In this document: positions 37,471-49,256 of the stretch, in pieces
How the letters are laid out: each line of letters opens with the position of its first letter
Numbering within the stretch: position 1 is the first letter of the stretch
From: Armigeres subalbatus
Taxonomy: Eukaryota > Arthropoda > Insecta > Diptera > Culicidae
Assembly (NCBI RefSeq): GCF_024139115.2
Contig: NC_085139.1
Span: 101,108,158 to 101,172,157 of the forward strand
DNA length: 64,000 bases
Direction of reading: 5' to 3'
Translations under genes and position numbers: made by a program
The notes under the pieces: model-generated
Databases searched by the model: none
Seen by the model: only the letters and a program-made list of their open reading frames with translations
Told to the model about the DNA's origin: nothing

Positions 37471-40400
37471 GAAATTTCGTACCAAAATCTTGAAGATCAA
37501 CATTTCAAAACTCGTTTCATACCACTTTTCATTTTAAATCAAACGTCAATTCCTTCCCAAAACAAAAAAAAAAAATGCTTTGAGATTGGTTTTGCGATAA
37601 ATTTAATTGTTTACCGGGTAATAAAAATAAGGTAGGGTTTTCATACAATTGAAACTGCGATTGTAGATTATTGAAAATGCAACAAATGAATATACATTTT
37701 TTCCTATTCAAACTATAAATATGTGTTTTTACAAGCTGCAATTCAACTTCAACCACGTGATGTGCAAAATTAGAGGCCTAATTTTAGTCCAACCACACGG
37801 CACTTGACGCCAGGGGAGTAAAAAAAACGCCTCATCATAAATTTAATTAACAAATCACCAGAATTTTTCACCTTCTCAGCGGACGGGGGTGGTGGTGGGT
37901 GGCCGTCGTCAACCACAGACCCCTCCTCCTCTCCCCTATCGGAGCGCCAAAAGTTGCAAGCTAGAATTTAATTAAATTTTACCTAACCGCCCGCCCGGGT
38001 GGAATGAACCAAGCCCCAATTCCGCTCCTTTCGCAGCACCTGTCGTCATCGCGTTTACAACATCATGCACAAAACTCGCCACATCATAGAGGTACTACAT
38101 GTGAGAGAGCTTTCGAGGTGGCATCATCGTCGACACCACCCATCATCAGCCACTGCTTTTTGGCACCCTCTGGCGAACAACGTAATATAGAGTGCACTTT
38201 CTGGTGGTGGTGATGGTGGACCCCCACCAACCAACACTCGGAGTAGAACTGGGAGAAGATAAAAAAAATAATAGAAGGAAAGCGATGACGGGTTGGAACT
38301 TGGAAAACGTGCTCCAGAATTTTGGAAGCTTCTTTGATCCTGTCGGATGTGCGGGATGCGCGGATCGGTTCGGTAAAGCGGTTTAATCCTCCCCTGAACG
38401 GACGAAAGAAAAAAAAATGTAGTTCCAATGTAGTGATGGTTGGTGGCCACCATGGGCGGCTTAATCCTTTATTTTTCGACAGGATGAACGAACGGGCGAT
38501 GGGCGATTGCGACGACGCCGACGTCGACGGAAATCGTTCAACGTGGATTATTGGGAATTTGTAAGTCTAGGGAAATGAGATGGGTGCGTGAAGGGATTTT
38601 GTTTTGTAATTGATTTATGTGTAGTGTCGGGATGATTCAGTTGACTATAGTTGTGGGAGCTAAGCGGAAGGATTACAGTAGAACAGATCCAAACGAGATG
38701 GATTTTCGTGAGAATCGAAAATCCTGACATAATTTTACGAATTGTTCCGAATTCAATAAAAAGACAACCAAATAATTATGATTTTGTAATGGCATTTATT
38801 GTTATTACTTTGCTTTTAAATAAATGGGAGAAATACGCTTAGGCTTAGCACAGTGGGACTTTTCGCCATGCTTTCATTTTTACTGCTTTGTTAGGATTTT
38901 CTATCCTTAAGCGTCTGAGATTTGGTGCAATTCTGCCTGGGCTTCGATTGTATTTCGTAGTTTCCAATTATTGTTGTGTGCTCTGTTTTTTGCCAATTAG
39001 GTCCTAAATCCTACCTCGTTTATGGTTGCAAACGATCGGATAGAGCATCGATCAATAATATATGAACCGACATTTTATTAATAATATGTAAGTAAAAATG
39101 AGATTTTTCTGTTTGAAACATTTCAGGATATGTTTGCTGAAAATGCAACATTTCAGAACGATTGAACCATTAACCAAAAACGTCAGGTGATGTGTTTTGC
39201 TAGTTCGTTTGGTACCATATTAGGTATACCACTTAATGTTGTACACCAAATAAGACCGTAAATGTCGAAAGAGCATTTTCTATTTATTTTGAAACTAGCA
39301 GACCCGACGATCTTCGTTTCGCCTAAAATTGTTTTATTCTCTGATTAGTTCTCGAGTTATGCAGAAATTTCAGTTTCATTTGTATGGGAGCCCCCCTTTC
39401 CAAAGTGAGAAGGGATCTCGAACCATCTCGAAAATCCTCTGCATACAAATTCGGTTCAGTAGTTTCCGAGTCTAATCATTTTTTGGTATCTTTCAATTCG
39501 TATCTTCATCGTTCCCTGAAATAAAATCAAAAATCGATTCTTCATTTTAGGACCCAATTGAAGTATTTTTAATTAGAATGTGATGCAAAAATTATTCCAT
39601 GCCCCATTAGGACTATATCCATGAAGTCTACTGAAGAGTCGCATATATTATTTATCAAGTCATCGTTCAACATTCGGACTATAGGCCCACAGTAGCCAAC
39701 CGAAATAAAATCAGTATAATTAATAAAACAATTCTTTTGGTATAAGCAATCTTCAATCGATGGAATGAATTTCGGTTTTCTGACAGTTTTTTACTACACA
39801 TTTTGACAGAAGCCTGATAGAACTCAAAAAATTTAAGGACACAGTTGGAAGAGTACCACGATGGCAGTCAGTATGGTACCCGTCCGCTAACGAGTCTCCT
39901 CCACTTCTCCCTCACCCCTCGCCCAACAACATTTGAATGCTACGAACAGCATCGAACGGAAGTTCAATATTAAAATTACTAACCTGTTAATAGCTTATAA
40001 TTTTACTTCCCGTCATAATGAACATATTTCTTCATTGTATCCTATGTAATTTGGTTCAAAATTTGAGATAAACCAGCAGTTACGTGCCAATTTATTATCC
40101 CTCTGCGATTCTGCACTCCACTTCTTCTCACAGTGTAATTAAAAAGAAGTTCCACACAGGAGCCACCCGAAATGTCAACTGGATGCTTTTCAAGCTTTAT
40201 TTTTCTAAATTCGTTACTTATTTGAAATAAAAACTTAATATTTTTCCCGTACGTAAAAATTGATCGCAGAGCGACTGTAAACACCGGCAGCAGCAAACTA
40301 ATAATTAGGGTGACACAAAAAAACGTTTTGCTTCGTCACGCTCCAGTCGATTCTGTTCTATTGAAATTCCTCTGATTGTTTGGGCTGGTTTGGATTGGCC

Positions 40401-41249
40401 ATTTAAGGTTTGTATGAGGGTTGGTATGGGGTGGAAATTTTATTTTTTTCATGCAATATTGAGTGCTGGCAAGGATATGACTGGAGGTAATATTCAGTAT
40501 ATTTCACTCAACAGGGATCGCATATTGGTTGGTCGTTCCAATAACTATCGAATTTATTCCTGGTTGCGAAACTTTGTCATGGTCATTGAACTTCGCAGAG
40601 GGCATCACTGAGAGGAAAAGAGGGAATTTGTGTTTGCTATTTTTCACACAAAAAGCAGAATTGTTTCATGTTTTGTAGTTATGCGAATCGATGACTGAAT
40701 TGGTTAGATTAATTAAGATGTGATTTACATTGAGTGAAGGCTTTGAATAGAAAGTTTCTTTTCCCATACTGCATTTCGTTCAACCTTGAAACGGTCTGTG
40801 ATTAATCAATTTCTTTCCCAAATCGGCTCAGGTTTTCGGAGGACTCTCGGAATATGGAATGAAGTCGTCTGGACGTGGTGCCGTATGTTCAATTTTTTGG
40901 GCCACCATAATAATAATTTATGTTGTAATACATACGACACCAATTAATACTACTCCAGTAAAAGAATGTTTTTATTGCAACAATACTTCCAAAACTTTGA
41001 GTACCAAACTCAATCAACCTTCACCTTAAGGGGTTCAGGGCAGAATAGTACCAAATGTCGAAACAGCATATTGAGCTTGAGGACAGGATCATGTTAGGAT
41101 TTCGGTTTGGCTCTCCCAACTCTCCCAACAGTCTTAAAGATGTTTCACAGACCTCCTTTGAAATCCATAATGAATTTTTGAAAAATACCTTCAAAATTTC
41201 TGAATTTTAGAATTTCGGACAGACACTTAAGAATTTTTACCAGATTTTT
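37471..41249. other. Non-repetitive spacer with dispersed-repeat remnants
   Basis: About 3.8 kb with no supportable gene. The GC-rich part at 37860-38560 has only short frames on both strands. 39294-39480 reads as an old dispersed repeat, listed separately. A short imperfect inverted repeat (GTGCCGTATGT at 40879 and its near complement at 40930) has no assigned role. Confidence 0.5.
39294..39480. mobile_element. Dispersed repeat remnant, RTE-type non-LTR 3' end likely
   Basis: The text from CTAGCAGACCCGACG through GAGTTATGCAGAAATTTC and TTTGTATGGGAGCCCCCC to CAAATTCGGTTCAGTAGTTT resembles 3' non-coding text that I recall from RTE-like non-LTR elements dispersed in mosquitoes and other arthropods. 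No reverse transcriptase frame is next to it, so it would be a truncated copy. The family name is from memory and unchecked. Confidence 0.4.
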
Positions 41250-41517
41250 TGTTGGTGGGGTGTTTTTTTAAAAACATTTTCCTTATTTATTTATTGCAGG
41301 ATTTATAATTTTAACCGGAAAAACTCCTATCATGCACCACCAAAAGAACATGCAAACTGACATTCTCGTCTGCGCGAGTTAGAGGAGAGCAGCAAACATA
41401 GTTGTGCTGCTGTCTATACTGTGTGCTTTTCTTCTACCGTAGCACAAATCCGTGTTCTGTATCCTCCAGACTGATTGGTCATTCCACTAATATGTCTGTT
41501 CCGTCGCGATTCCAACA
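41250..41517 (+). mobile_element. 5' LTR of a Ty1/copia retrotransposon
   Basis: A 268-bp segment begins TGTTGG and ends CCAACA, perfect 6-bp inverted ends of the TG...CA type. A copia-type primer site follows immediately. The length is close to that of Drosophila copia LTRs (about 276 bp, from memory). No second LTR is seen downstream, so the element is 3'-truncated or lost its right end in the A6 boundary. Confidence 0.75.
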
Positions 41518-41531
41518 GGTTATGGGCCCAG
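41518..41531 (+). promoter_or_regulatory. Primer binding site, half-tRNA-iMet type
   Basis: GGTTATGGGCCCAG abuts the LTR end. It is the complement of the anticodon arm of insect initiator tRNA-Met, which is the primer used by copia (an internal tRNA fragment rather than the 3' end). Position and sequence together make this a strong element diagnosis. Confidence 0.8.
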
Positions 41532-41564
41532 ATTGTGCTGAAGAAAAGTGAAAATTCGTACGGA

Positions 41565-41784
41565 TGCAAATGTTGGTTGATACGAAAAGCACAGAAGACA
41601 CTAGCAATGATCTTTTTGTTTATAGAAGACAGCCAGATAAATTTGGCGAAGGACGCAGTCATGGCGCAGGATGCGTGGAATAAATTTAAAACGCATCTGT
41701 ATCCTCAATCTTCAAAAAGAACGTACTGATGGAGAAATGGAGAAACATCTTTTCGCGTTGGAGAAGCTTCCTGACCGCCTATGG
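41565..41784 (+). pseudogene. gag: Copia gag remnant, N-side fragment, frameshifted
   Basis: Capsid-like coding in one frame, including FIEDSQINLAKDAV and DAWNKFKTHL, then a shift to the +1 frame at about 41719 (MEKHLFALEKLPDRL) up to the hAT insertion. These match the pattern of Ty1/copia Gag proteins (UBN2-type), where an acidic EDSQ-like motif and an AW..L motif precede a helical segment. The start of gag is missing or eroded between the primer site and 41565, so the fragment is dead. The reading frame at the insertion point continues in the same frame beyond the element at 42752. Confidence 0.7.
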
Positions 41785-42749
41785 CAGTGGTCCCCAGCAT
41801 GCTTGCTATGGAGAGCCGGATAGCATTTTTGAACTGTTGAAGCGGGCCGCAGTATATTTGCAATATTTGTTTTTTATTTCAAACTGAATTTTAAAGCATA
41901 GTACAAAATGATTTTTCATATCTAAAATAAAATTTTATTTTATTCCTTTGATTTTTTCGAATAAAACATTGTAAAGACATTTAATTCTGCTGGTTTTATC
42001 GCCGTAGCTGACTGAGTCGATACTACTTTTTATGATCTTTCAGACTTAACAGGAGATAATTCTTTTACAACACCATGTTTTCGGTTCAGTTGGCAGAGAG
42101 TATTCTAATATATTATTCCAAATGATCATAATGATCTTATGAATTTAGTTTAAAAGATTATTGTCCACTATAGGTTGTCGCGCAAATAACAACAGCATGT
42201 TTCAAAAAAAAATTTAGCCGGGTGAACATGCCAGCAGTGTTAAAAAGAGATCCAGGAATCCATTCCAAACCTTGCTTTCATGGTTTCCTATCAAGTGGAA
42301 AAAAATGTTCAATATTTTTCGTAGCTTAGAGTACGTTGACATAATAGTTGATATTCATCCTGTTTCCTGGAGTTAATAACAGCAACATTATTCTTACATG
42401 AAGTTCAACATTAAGCTCGTTTAAATGTGTGAAGAAAAACTTACTATTTTTAATTTTATAGCCTGAGTCAAAAACTGCAGAGTATGATTGCTTGTGGGCT
42501 ACATAATATTTCTGAAGTGATGAATTTCATTAATCATGATGATAACACGATTCATGCTTCATATATAGTGCTTCAAAAACACAATGGTACAACACTTGAT
42601 GGAATCCTCGAATGCAACGAAAAAATAGGCACAATAAAAGGCTCCCCTTTCATGTAATGCTTAACAATAGGACACATGTAGGGTATTCTCTGAAATCCTT
42701 CGCGGGCCGCTGGAAAAGACTTGGAGGGCCGCACTTTGAAGGATCACTG
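41785..42749. mobile_element. Non-autonomous hAT-superfamily transposon, 965 bp
   Basis: The left end is CAGTGGTCCCCAGCATGC. The complement of the right end is CAGTGATCCTTC, giving 8 of 10 identical terminal bases. Both ends carry a subterminal GCGGGCCGC (41842-41850 and 42702-42710). Flanks are GCCTATGG (41777-41784) and ACCTACAG (42750-42757): 5 of 8 match and all three differences are transitions, as expected of an aged 8-bp target duplication. No transposase frame is present. It interrupts the copia gag remnant, so it is younger than that element. Confidence 0.8.
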
Positions 42750-42751
42750 AC

Positions 42752-42913
42752 CTACAGTTTGTAGGTCAACAGCTAGTGCCGTCATTGAAGATCGCAATGG
42801 TTCTCCGGAATCTTCCCGGCTCTTATGGTGGCTTGTTTACTGCGCTAGAGAGCCGAAATGGCGAAGATCTGACAATGGAGATTGTGAAGCAAACGCCACT
42901 TGACGAGTGGTAG
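42752..42913 (+). pseudogene. gag: Copia gag remnant, C-side fragment
   Basis: 53 codons continue the frame found before the hAT insertion, with VGQQLVPSLKIAMVLRNLP and LFTALESRNGEDLTMEIV, then a TAG at 42911. The LRNLP / TALESR pattern is typical of the second half of copia Gag. After the stop the frame decays. A cysteine region at about 42957 could be the eroded zinc knuckle but lacks the CCHC spacing. Confidence 0.72.
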
Positions 42914-43051
42914 AGAAAACGAGAAAGAAAGACGGAACGTGCAACAACGCACTAACTTGTTTTGACAGTGGTGAAAGTGCGCTGAAGTCAGTTACAAAGC
43001 GATAAGACATCATCGTTGGAATTGCCTTTTGTTCCAGAAGAAGCAAAGTGA

Positions 43052-43192
43052 TGACGACAGAGCTACCGATGAAGAAATGGAAAGATCGGTTTGTTTTACA
43101 TTCAGGGAGCGTCAGCGAACTGGCCGATAACTCATTGACAGTGGCTGTTCATGTCGAACTGAAAATTTCGGTTCGAAAATGGCGAGAACGCT
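43052..43192 (+). pseudogene. Copia protease-region relic
   Basis: 47 codons include RFVLHSGS and SELADNSLTVAV. They resemble the copia protease region, where an aspartate-containing DSG motif is followed by an ADN segment. Here the catalytic Asp position reads His and the segment between the two motifs is deleted. It is a dead remnant consistent with the gag fragments upstream. Confidence 0.5.
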
Positions 43193-43454
43193 GAAGAATG
43201 ACGCTAAGTGTCCATCAATTGGCGAGTTTGTTCAGAACGAGATGATTCATCTTCCAAAAAATCCTATGGTGCCAGAAGTTCGAGACAAAATCATCGAAAT
43301 CAAAGCGAGGAGGCGTTGTTGATGAAGGAAGTGACGCTATTCAGACACTAAGATCCAGGAGGATGAACCACCGGAACGTGAGGATTTTTGGGATTATTAT
43401 AATAACTCACTCGATAGAATCCAATGAGCATTCTTGACACAACCACGTTGGAAT
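43193..43454. other. Unassigned end of the copia remnant
   Basis: A short open stretch (about 43198-43322) ends in a run of stops. I cannot assign it to integrase or reverse transcriptase. The first degenerate A6 units begin at about 43455, and no 3' LTR is visible. Confidence 0.4.
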
Positions 43455-44104
43455 TCTCATCTGCTTCCCACCTAGATTCAGAATACCGCCCGAAACCTAC
43501 TCAGAATCTCAGAATCTCGTCTGGATTTTGTCAGAGTCCTGTCCGGATTCTCGTCAACATTCTCGTGAGAATCCTGTCAGCAACCTTGTAAGAACCCCAA
43601 CCGAAACTTCAGAATACCATCTGGATTCTCGTCAAAATCCCGTCACGATTCTTGTCAGATCCCCGTGAGGATTATCGTCTGTATCCCATCAGAATTTTCG
43701 TCAGAATCACGTACGGAATCTCGTCAGAATCCTGTTCGGTTTCTTTCCAGAAACCCGTACGAATTATTTTCTTGGGCAGAACTACGCAAGGGTTCATAAC
43801 AGAATCCAGCCAAAACTCCTAACAGAATCCCGTAAGGATTCTGTACAGAACCTCGTCAGTGATATCGTCAGAACCCGGTCGGGATTCTCCTCTTTGAAAC
43901 CTGTCCGGATTATCTTCAGAAAGCCGTCCAAATTCTTTTTTGCTGCCGCATTACGCAAGGATTCATAACATAATCCAGCCAGAACTTTTGACAGAATCCC
44001 GTCCGGATTCTTGTCAAAATCCTGTCCGTATTATAAGAAAAATCCTGACAGGATTGTCGACAAGATTCCGCAAGGATTTTCTCCAGAACTGTGCCAGGAT
44101 TATC

Positions 44105-44201
44105 CCCAACAAACATTGAAGACGAATAAAGCGCTTATACAGCCAAAAATAGGCTTTTTCAGCTAAAAAACTAGCTTATTCAGCTTAAATTGTTTGTTGG
44201 G
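44105..44201. mobile_element. 97-bp MITE with CCCAACAAACA ends and 2-bp TSD
   Basis: The left end is CCCAACAAACATTG and the right end reads CCCAACAAACAATT on the minus strand, 11 identical terminal bases. It is flanked by TC on both sides (44103-44104 and 44202-44203). Removing the element and one TC leaves a normal A6 unit (GGATTATC joined to GTCAGAATTCC). The interior has AGCTTATTCAGCTT-like text and no coding capacity. The superfamily is not known to me. Confidence 0.82.
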
Positions 44202-44535
44202 TCGTCAGAATTCCGTCAGGATTCTCGCCAATATTCTCCAAGATTCTCGGCAGAATACCGTTCTAGAATCCCGTAAGAAGCCTCAATAAAATCTCCCTAG
44301 GATACTCATCAGAATCCCGAAAGAATTCTTGACAGAAGCTAGTTAGGATTTTTGGCTGCATTCCGTTCGGATTTTTGGTCGAATTACGTACGGATTCTCT
44401 TCAGCCCGGATTCCCGTCAGAATCCCGACTTGAACCTCGTCAGAATCCCGTCAACACTCTCGACAGAATTTCGTCAGGATTTCCGGCAGAATCCCGCCAG
44501 GTTTCTCCTCAAAATCACGTTCAGAATCTCATCAT

Positions 44536-44591
44536 TTTTTTTTCCTGTTCGGATGTGCCACTGCGACCAATTATTAGATCTATTGTAGCGT
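44536..44591 (-). mobile_element. Short retroposed fragment with poly-A tail (minus strand)
   Basis: A 56-bp insert begins with a T-run (44535-44543) and is bracketed by 13-bp direct repeats AGAATCTCATCAT (44523-44535 and 44592-44604). Read on the minus strand it is a short sequence ending in poly-A with a target duplication, as left by non-LTR-mediated retroposition. The direct repeat could also be array sequence, which lowers certainty. Confidence 0.45.
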
Positions 44592-46335
44592 AGAATCTCA
44601 TCATAATCTATTAAGATTCTCTCCAGAAACCAGTCCGAATTTTTTGTTTTTTGGCAGAATTAAGCAAGGATTCAGAATTACGCATCAGAATCCATTCAAA
44701 ACTCTTAACAGAATCCCGTATGGCTTCGTAAGGACTATCGTCAGAAACCTTCCGGATTACCTTCAAAACGGTCCGAATTCTTTTTTCTGCAGAATTACAC
44801 AGGGATTCATAACAGAATCCAGTCAGAACTCTTGACAGAATATCGTCCGTATTCTAGTCGGAATCCTGTCCGTATTCTTGGCAGAATCTATTTAAGATTT
44901 TTGACAGCATTCCGTCCGGATTTCTGGTGGAATTCCGTCCGGATTCTCTTCAGAATCCCGCCCAGACTCTCATCAGAATCCCGCACGGAGCTTCGTCAGA
45001 ATCCCGTCTGGAACCTCGTCAGAACACTCCCAGCAGAATCTCGTCAGTATTTTCGGCAGAATCCGGTCAAAATTCTCAGCAGAGCTCTGTTAGGACCCCG
45101 TCAGGAATCTCGACAGTATCTCGTCAGTATTCAGATGAGCATTTCTCCAGGATTCTTCGCAGAATTCCGTCAGGTTTCTTGACAGGACACGTCAGAATTT
45201 CCGTCAGCATTCCTCCAGAACTCTCGGCATAATTCATAATTGCTATTTTCAGCAGAATCTCTTCAAGATTTTCGGCAGAATCCTGTAAAAATTCCGAGCA
45301 GAATCCCACCAGTATTCTTGGTATAATCGCGTCAGGATTCTTGTCAGAATCTCGTCAGCATTCTCGAAAGAATCCTGTCCGTATTTTTGGCAGAATCCCG
45401 CAAGGATTCATATCAGAATTCAGCCAGCATTCTTGAAGGAATCTCGTCAGTATTCCCAGCAGAGTCCTGTTAGGATTCTGATTTTCGACAGAACTCTGTT
45501 ACGATTCTCGTCAGAATTCACGCACATTAGGCAGCATTCCGTTAGGATCGGCCGAACTCCGTTATTATTTTTGGCGGAATCCCGTCTCGTCAGCATCTTT
45601 TCAGGATTCTCGGCAGATTCCCATCAGGATTCTTATCAGATTCCTTCTACGATTCTCGTCAGAATTTCGTCAGCATTCTTACAGGATCCCGTCCGGATTC
45701 TCGACCGAACTCCGTCAGTATTTCCGGCAGAATCTCGCGAGAAAGACCCTTCAAGATTATCTTCAGAATTAAGTTAAAATCCTCAGCGGAATTTTGACAA
45801 AATTCCTGACAGAATCCCGTCAGCCTTCTCGGCAGTTTACCGTCATGACTCTTGTTAGAATCCCGGCACAATGTTCAACTTAATTCCGTCTGGATTATCA
45901 ACAGAATTTCTCCAGGATTCTCGACATAATCCAGGTATTGTCAACAGAACCCCTTCAAAATTATCGTCAGAATCCCGTCGAAAAAAAGTCTTTGGGATTC
46001 TTGACAGAATTCAGTAAGGATTGTTATGCTATAAGAATCTTCGACAGGATAGTCAATAGTGTTACATCAGAATTCTCGAAAGAATCCCTTTAAGATTTTG
46101 GACAGAATTCATGAGAATATGTGACAGAATTCCGTCAGGATTCTCAACAGGTTTTGTTAATGTTTTTTTTTGCATAATCTCGTCATCCCATCCGGATTCT
46201 CGATAAAATCTTGTCGGGACAGAATTGTCAAAACGATTGACTTAATCCCGACAGGATTCTTGACAGAATTTGTTAAGAATTTTCGACAGAAATTTTTAAA
46301 CATTATAGACAGAACATTTTCAGGATTCCATATTT

Positions 46336-48188
46336 GATTTTGAAATTGTTTAAATGCAGCAGACCTTATTACCAGCAATGTAATTTGATTAGTATATTCA
46401 AATTAAATTGCTGGTATTTATGTTGCCAATAGTTTTTGATTCAACTTCATCGTGAAAACAATAAATTCCACGATTTTCTCACCTTTAACTGATTCAGAGA
46501 TTAATATCCACTCATTCAAAGCCGCTGAGCCATTACTTCTGCACCGATTGCATTTGATGATTTCGCAGAAAAACTAATTCCCTTTCCGCGCCATTCAGAA
46601 AGACTCAAATCGAGCGCGGTCCAGACCAGGAGTCAGCATCATATTGTGTGTACACATTGCTGACCCAATCGTCGACCCTTCCACTCGTCATCTATGTATT
46701 TCTCCCCCTGATCCTGATCCTGGCTGCTTCCACTGCCTGCCGTGCCTGCGAGTCAGTCACTGTATGGAAGTTCAAAAAGGCAAAACACACGACTTTGTCC
46801 AGCTCGACCCCCCTACTTTGAACAGAATAAAACACCGATGTGTGTACGTACTGTCGATTTAGGGTGCCCGAAAAAAATCTAAATCCAATTTTTTTTGCAT
46901 TAATTTTTTTTTAATAAGGTAGGTCTCAATTTACTTGAGTGAATCCATGACAATTAAAAATATCAATTTGGAACAGATTTTGAAAATAATATTGGAGCCT
47001 CTTTCGAATGTGTATTTCTGTTTTCTTTTAAATGCATGAGAATTATACATGAAAATAAAATTTATCACATCGAAAACAGTATTTTTGGAACACCCTCGAG
47101 CACCCATTGTGTGTCGTCTAAGCAAATAACCAGCCGGTAGGCAACCGCGCGCGTCCATCGCGAGCCGAGGGTCGCGTGCGTGTGGCGGTTTGTTTTGCAA
47201 CGTGACCCGACTGGAAAAATAGCGATAAAAGTGGAAGACCGACCGACCACCGGAAAAGTAGCAGCGCCCAGGAAGTGCCGTAATTTGATACCAACTGGCT
47301 GGCCTTTGCTATATTTGAGATTTTTAAATTGCGTCGCCTCTGATGACGAATCTGTGCAAATTCGACTTGGTTTATTTGTTATAAAATATTTCAAAGATCC
47401 GATTTTCTGGACCTCTTTTGAATAAAACTCAGTACGAAAAATAAACCTTTAATAATTCACAAAACAATGCTAAGATTCGATCAGATGCTAAATATCTCAT
47501 ACCATTTGGTTCCGGGTGAAGCAACAAGAATCAATCGCTACGATATAATGAGGATCAATGCATTACCCATTCACAAATGTACTTCAATGATTAAAACCGA
47601 TTCAGTCAACCGTGAAAGGAGGCCGCATTACCCCGCCGCTTTAAAATGCTCCGATTAATCGCAAAACAATCGCCAACCGATTAAGCACTTTAAAGTGTCT
47701 ATTAAATTCGCAATCACAGCTCATTTGGCGTAAATCGAATTAGCACGCGAACGTACGCCCGCGCCCTAATTACGCCAATCATTCATTCAGCTTCCATTAG
47801 TGTCGATTATTCCGACGCCGCTCCGACGTTTTAACCAGCCAGTAGTGGGTTGAATTTTGACGTTGCGGGACGAGTTTTACACACTTATACGGATGAGCGG
47901 TGTGGGTAGGTGGTGGCGGGGCGGAAAAGTACTTTGTTAAAATGTAAATTGCAATTAAATTCAACTCAGATTAGCACTTTCCCGAGCGTACGGGTTTGGG
48001 ACAACAACGTCCCCAACGGAATTCCTTCCGCGTCTTCCACAAACACCGTCCCAGTCAGTACCCTTTTTTCTGACTGACGATGCGATGAGGAAAACTTCGT
48101 CTCAATGAGCCGCACAGGAGCATAAGGTGCACGAAGTAATGCCCCTTATGAGATTTTGGCGGAGAATTACTTTTATGGTTTTGTAGGT
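46336..48188. other. Non-repetitive spacer, no supportable gene
   Basis: About 1.85 kb between A6 and A7. Frames reach 109 codons (minus, 47065-47394) without any recognisable domain. A GC-rich stretch is at about 47100-47290. No RNA gene is recognised. Confidence 0.5.
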
Positions 48189-49256
48189 TTTCAGCAGAAT
48201 CCCTTCAGGATTCTAGGCAGAATCCTGTCAGGATTATCGGCAGAATCCCGCCAGGATTCTCGGTAGAATCCCATCAGGATTCTCGGCAGAATCCCGTCAG
48301 GATTCTCGGGAGAATCCCGTCAGGATTCTCGGTAGGATCCCGTCAGGGTTCTCGGCAGAATCCCGTCAAGATTCTCGGCAGAATCCCGTCAGGATTCTTG
48401 ACAGAAATCCGTCAGGATTCTGGGCAGAATCCCTTCAGGATTCTTGGCAGAATCCCATCAGAATTCTTGGCAGAATCCCGTCAAGATTCTCGGCAGAATC
48501 CCGTCAGGGTTCTCGGCAAAATCCCGTCAAGATTCTCGGCAGAATCCCGTTAGGATTATCGACAGAATCCCGTCAGGACTCTCGGCAGAATCTCGTCAAG
48601 ATTCTCGGTAGAATCCCGTCAGGATTCTCGCCAGAATCCCGTCAGGATTCTCGGCAGAATCCCGTCAGGATTCTCGGCAGAATCCCGTCAAGATTCTCGA
48701 CAGAATCCCGTCAGGATTCTTGGCAGAATCCTGAAAGATTTTTGGCAGAATCCCGTCAAGATTCTCGGCAGAATCCCGACAGGATTCTCGACAGAATCCC
48801 GTCAGGATTCTTGGCAGAATCCTGAAAGATTTTCGGCAGAATCCCGTCAAGATTCTCGGCAGAATCCCGTCAGGATTCTCGACAGAATCCCGTCAGGATT
48901 CTCGACAGAATTTCGTCAGGATTATCGACAGAATCCCGTCAGGATTCTCAACAGAATCCCGTCAGGATTCTCGGCAGAATCCCGTCAGGATTCTCGGCAG
49001 AATCCCGTCAGGATTCTCGACAGAATCTCGTCAGGATTCTCGACAGAATCTCGTCAGGATTCTCGACAGAATCTCGTCAGGATTCTCGACAGAATCTCGT
49101 CAGGATTCTCGACAGAATCTCGTCAGGATTCTCGACAGAATCCCGTCAGGATTCTCGACAGAATCCCGTCAGGATTCTCGACAGAATCCCGTCGGATTCT
49201 CGACAAAATCCGGATTCTCGACAGAATCCCGTCAGGATTCTCAACAGAATCCCGTC
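48189..49256 (+). repeat. Array A7, left part: spacer CGTCA, linkers TCGGCA / TCGACA
   Basis: About 46 units of GAATCC, spacer CGTCA, GGATTC, linker TCGGCA or TCGACA. Five to six successive units with GAATCT instead of GAATCC occur at about 49020-49140. It ends in the target duplication ATCCCGTC (49249-49256) of the hAT-type element and continues unchanged on its other side. Confidence 0.95.

Larger units (their letters stand above)
43455..46335 (+). repeat. Array A6: strongly degenerate 23-bp array, spacer CGTCA
   Basis: About 125 units in which GAATCC, CGTCA-like spacer, GGATTC and linkers TCGTCA, TTGACA or TTGGCA can still be traced, but nearly every unit differs. It is the most decayed complete array and contains a 97-bp MITE and a short retroposed fragment. 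It probably stopped homogenising earlier than A4 or A7, whose spacer it shares. Confidence 0.88.

Noticed and set aside
40879..40940. Inverted repeat GTGCCGTATGT with its near complement as a transposon end or terminator
   Set aside because: The stem is only 11 bp with one mismatch, there is no target duplication and no linked element.
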